Shown here: one piece after another, positions 52,651 through 53,411 of the stretch | Layout: each line of letters opens with the position of its first letter | How positions within the stretch are numbered: the first letter of the stretch is position 1 | Origin: Clostridia bacterium | GTDB lineage: Bacteria > Bacillota > Clostridia > Lachnospirales > Lachnospiraceae | DNA: 53,411 bases | Assembly: GCA_029101305.1 (NCBI GenBank) | Contig: JAQXQS010000011.1 | Coordinates: 1 to 53,411 of the forward strand | Reading direction: 5' to 3' | Made by a program: the position numbers and the translations under genes | Notes under the pieces: generated by a model | The model's input: only the letters and a program-made list of their open reading frames with translations | Told to the model about the DNA's origin: nothing | Database searches by the model: none

Positions 52651-52908
52651 TTGAAAGAGTATATTGAGGAACGGGCAGTGGAAATTGGAAATTATATTGT
52701 GGAAACAAGAGCGACGGTACGTCAGACTGCGAAAAGATTCGGGATAAGTAAGAGCACGGTACATAAAGATGTAACCAGTCGTTTGATGAGCTTAAATCCA
52801 GCACTAGCCAGACAGGCGAGAGCAGTTCTGGATGTAAATAAGTCAGAACGGCATATTAGAGGAGGCATGGCAACGAGGGAGAAATATTTACATCAACATA
52901 ATAAGTAG
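52651..52908 (+). CDS. spoIIID: Sporulation regulator SpoIIID
   Basis: DNA-binding protein of 85 residues that tunes mother-cell gene expression after sigma-E becomes active. The sequence closely follows the known family: KEYIEERAVEIGNYIVETRA, the helix-turn-helix TVRQTAKRFGISKSTVHKDV and the basic tail VLDVNKSERHIRGGMATREK. It begins with TTG; GGAGG at 52638 sits 8 bases before it, and no in-frame ATG fits the conserved N-terminus. The gene shows that the organism belongs to a spore-forming line. It is single and flanked by a decayed gene and the rRNA promoter array. Confidence 0.96.
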   Translation: MKEYIEERAVEIGNYIVETRATVRQTAKRFGISKSTVHKDVTSRLMSLNPALARQARAVLDVNKSERHIRGGMATREKYLHQHNK

Positions 52909-53026
52909 TAAAACTTTTTGAAAAAGCGTTTTGAAGTACACCATATGAACAATTTGTAAAAAAGGTACACAAAATAGACACCAAAAATGGTGCACAAAAA
53001 ATATTGAAACTTTTTGTAAAAAGTGC

Positions 53027-53055
53027 TTGACGATTCCCTGCGACAGTGGTATAGT
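53027..53055 (+). promoter_or_regulatory. Tandem rRNA-type promoter P1
   Basis: TTGACG and TATAGT, 17 bases apart, the first of three promoters with the same layout. The start region continues AAACAAGCTGTCGC, which recurs after P3. Upstream, 52909-53020 is AT-rich with a small hairpin (CACC, AAAAA, GGTG) and could serve as an UP-like region and as the end of spoIIID. Confidence 0.8.
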
Positions 53056-53129
53056 AAACAAGCTGTCGCAAGGAATTGCTTCTGAAATACTAAAAAATAA
53101 AATAGTTTTCAGAAAATTCAAATTAACTA

Positions 53130-53158
53130 TTGACAATCGACTGAACTTATGATAAAGT
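53130..53158 (+). promoter_or_regulatory. Tandem rRNA-type promoter P2
   Basis: TTGACA and TAAAGT, 17 bases apart, 103 bases after P1. The bases after the -10 (AACCAAGTCGC) are related to those of P1 and P3. Confidence 0.78.
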
Positions 53159-53241
53159 AACCAAGTCGCTTGAACAGAACGACAGAAACAAACAACTTTA
53201 GATATGATCTTGAGAAACTCAAAAACTTTTGAAAAAAGTTC

Positions 53242-53270
53242 TTGACAAGCCTTGAAAGATATGATAAAGT
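53242..53270 (+). promoter_or_regulatory. Tandem rRNA-type promoter P3
   Basis: TTGACA and TAAAGT, 17 bases apart, 112 bases after P2. AAACAAGCTGTCGCAA after the -10 matches P1. It has a repeated A/T tract before the -35 (ACTTTTGAAAAAAGTTC), like that before P1. Confidence 0.82.
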
Positions 53271-53411
53271 AAACAAGCTGTCGCAAAGAGATGACAGCGA
53301 ACAACCTTGATAACTAAACAGTGAAACACATACGATTCTCGAAAATTTCTTTATACAATTCATTTTCGAATGAAAACTTTTAAAACAGTAATGACGAGAG
53401 ATAACTAAGCT
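53271..53411 (+). ncRNA. Probable leader of an rRNA operon
   Basis: The 140 bases after P3 encode no protein. They carry GACAGCGAACAACCTTGATA and ACTAAACAGTG, which resemble rRNA leader sequences of clostridia, and an inverted repeat CGAAAAT and ATTTTCG (53339-53368). The end, ATAACTAAGCT, is what I would expect shortly before a 16S rRNA gene. The mature 16S would start just beyond the window. This is inference from the promoter array and leader style. Confidence 0.6.

Overview
The window looks like the chromosome of an anaerobic, spore-forming gut Firmicute of the family Lachnospiraceae, with Blautia or a close relative the best guess. Pointers are a spoIIID gene behind a sigma-E type promoter, AGGAGG ribosome sites, lipoprotein and Sec signals of Gram-positive type, moderate GC, DUF4317 and Wadjet genes of a kind common in that family, and many glycan-degrading enzymes. 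No genus marker is present: the window stops just where an rRNA operon seems to begin. No phage, integrase, insertion sequence, CRISPR array or tRNA gene was seen.

Layout. (1) 1-11.5 kb is a Gram-positive polysaccharide-utilisation locus: a YesM-type sensor kinase (minus strand) preceded by a possible 45-residue gene, a secreted GH43 enzyme, a cytoplasmic GH43 enzyme, a GPH-type sugar symporter, a LytTR regulator with its GHKL kinase, and a cytoplasmic GH78-like alpha-L-rhamnosidase. The simplest model is that an arabinose- and rhamnose-bearing glycan is trimmed outside, imported and finished inside, under two sensory systems. (2) 11.5-20 kb holds cell-envelope functions (a membrane-anchored protein of unknown role, two polysaccharide deacetylases, a trigger-factor-like lipoprotein), nagA and a lone glgB. 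(3) 20-27 kb holds a pair of COG0523-type metal GTPases, one with a His/Cys minisatellite and an altered P-loop and the other fused to a DUF1980-like domain, followed by pth and mfd. (4) 27-32.6 kb holds a parvulin/SurA-like lipoprotein, a metallophosphoesterase, asparaginase, DUF4317 and a LysR regulator. (5) 32.7-38.5 kb holds a methionine-type ABC importer, a small membrane protein, an ion transporter with a translationally coupled 31-residue microprotein, and a cytidylate-kinase-like gene. (6) 38.5-41.6 kb holds a 164-bp perfect-ended palindromic repeat, a transglutaminase-like protein and a TraX-like membrane protein. (7) 41.8-49.7 kb is a complete Wadjet (jetABCD) anti-plasmid operon with overlapping genes, followed by a Nif11-like small protein and an AlkD-like DNA repair protein. 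(8) 49.8-53.4 kb holds an amylase with an odd C-terminal extension, a decayed repeat-protein gene, spoIIID, and three tandem promoters that look like those of an rRNA operon running off the right edge.

The most striking non-gene signal is a dispersed palindromic repeat ending in TAGAGCRTG. The full copy lies at 38550-38713. In three other copies the first three bases of the repeat are exactly the stop codon of a gene (sensor kinase, glgB, LysR). All functional calls rest on reading motifs in the translated sequence; no database search was run.
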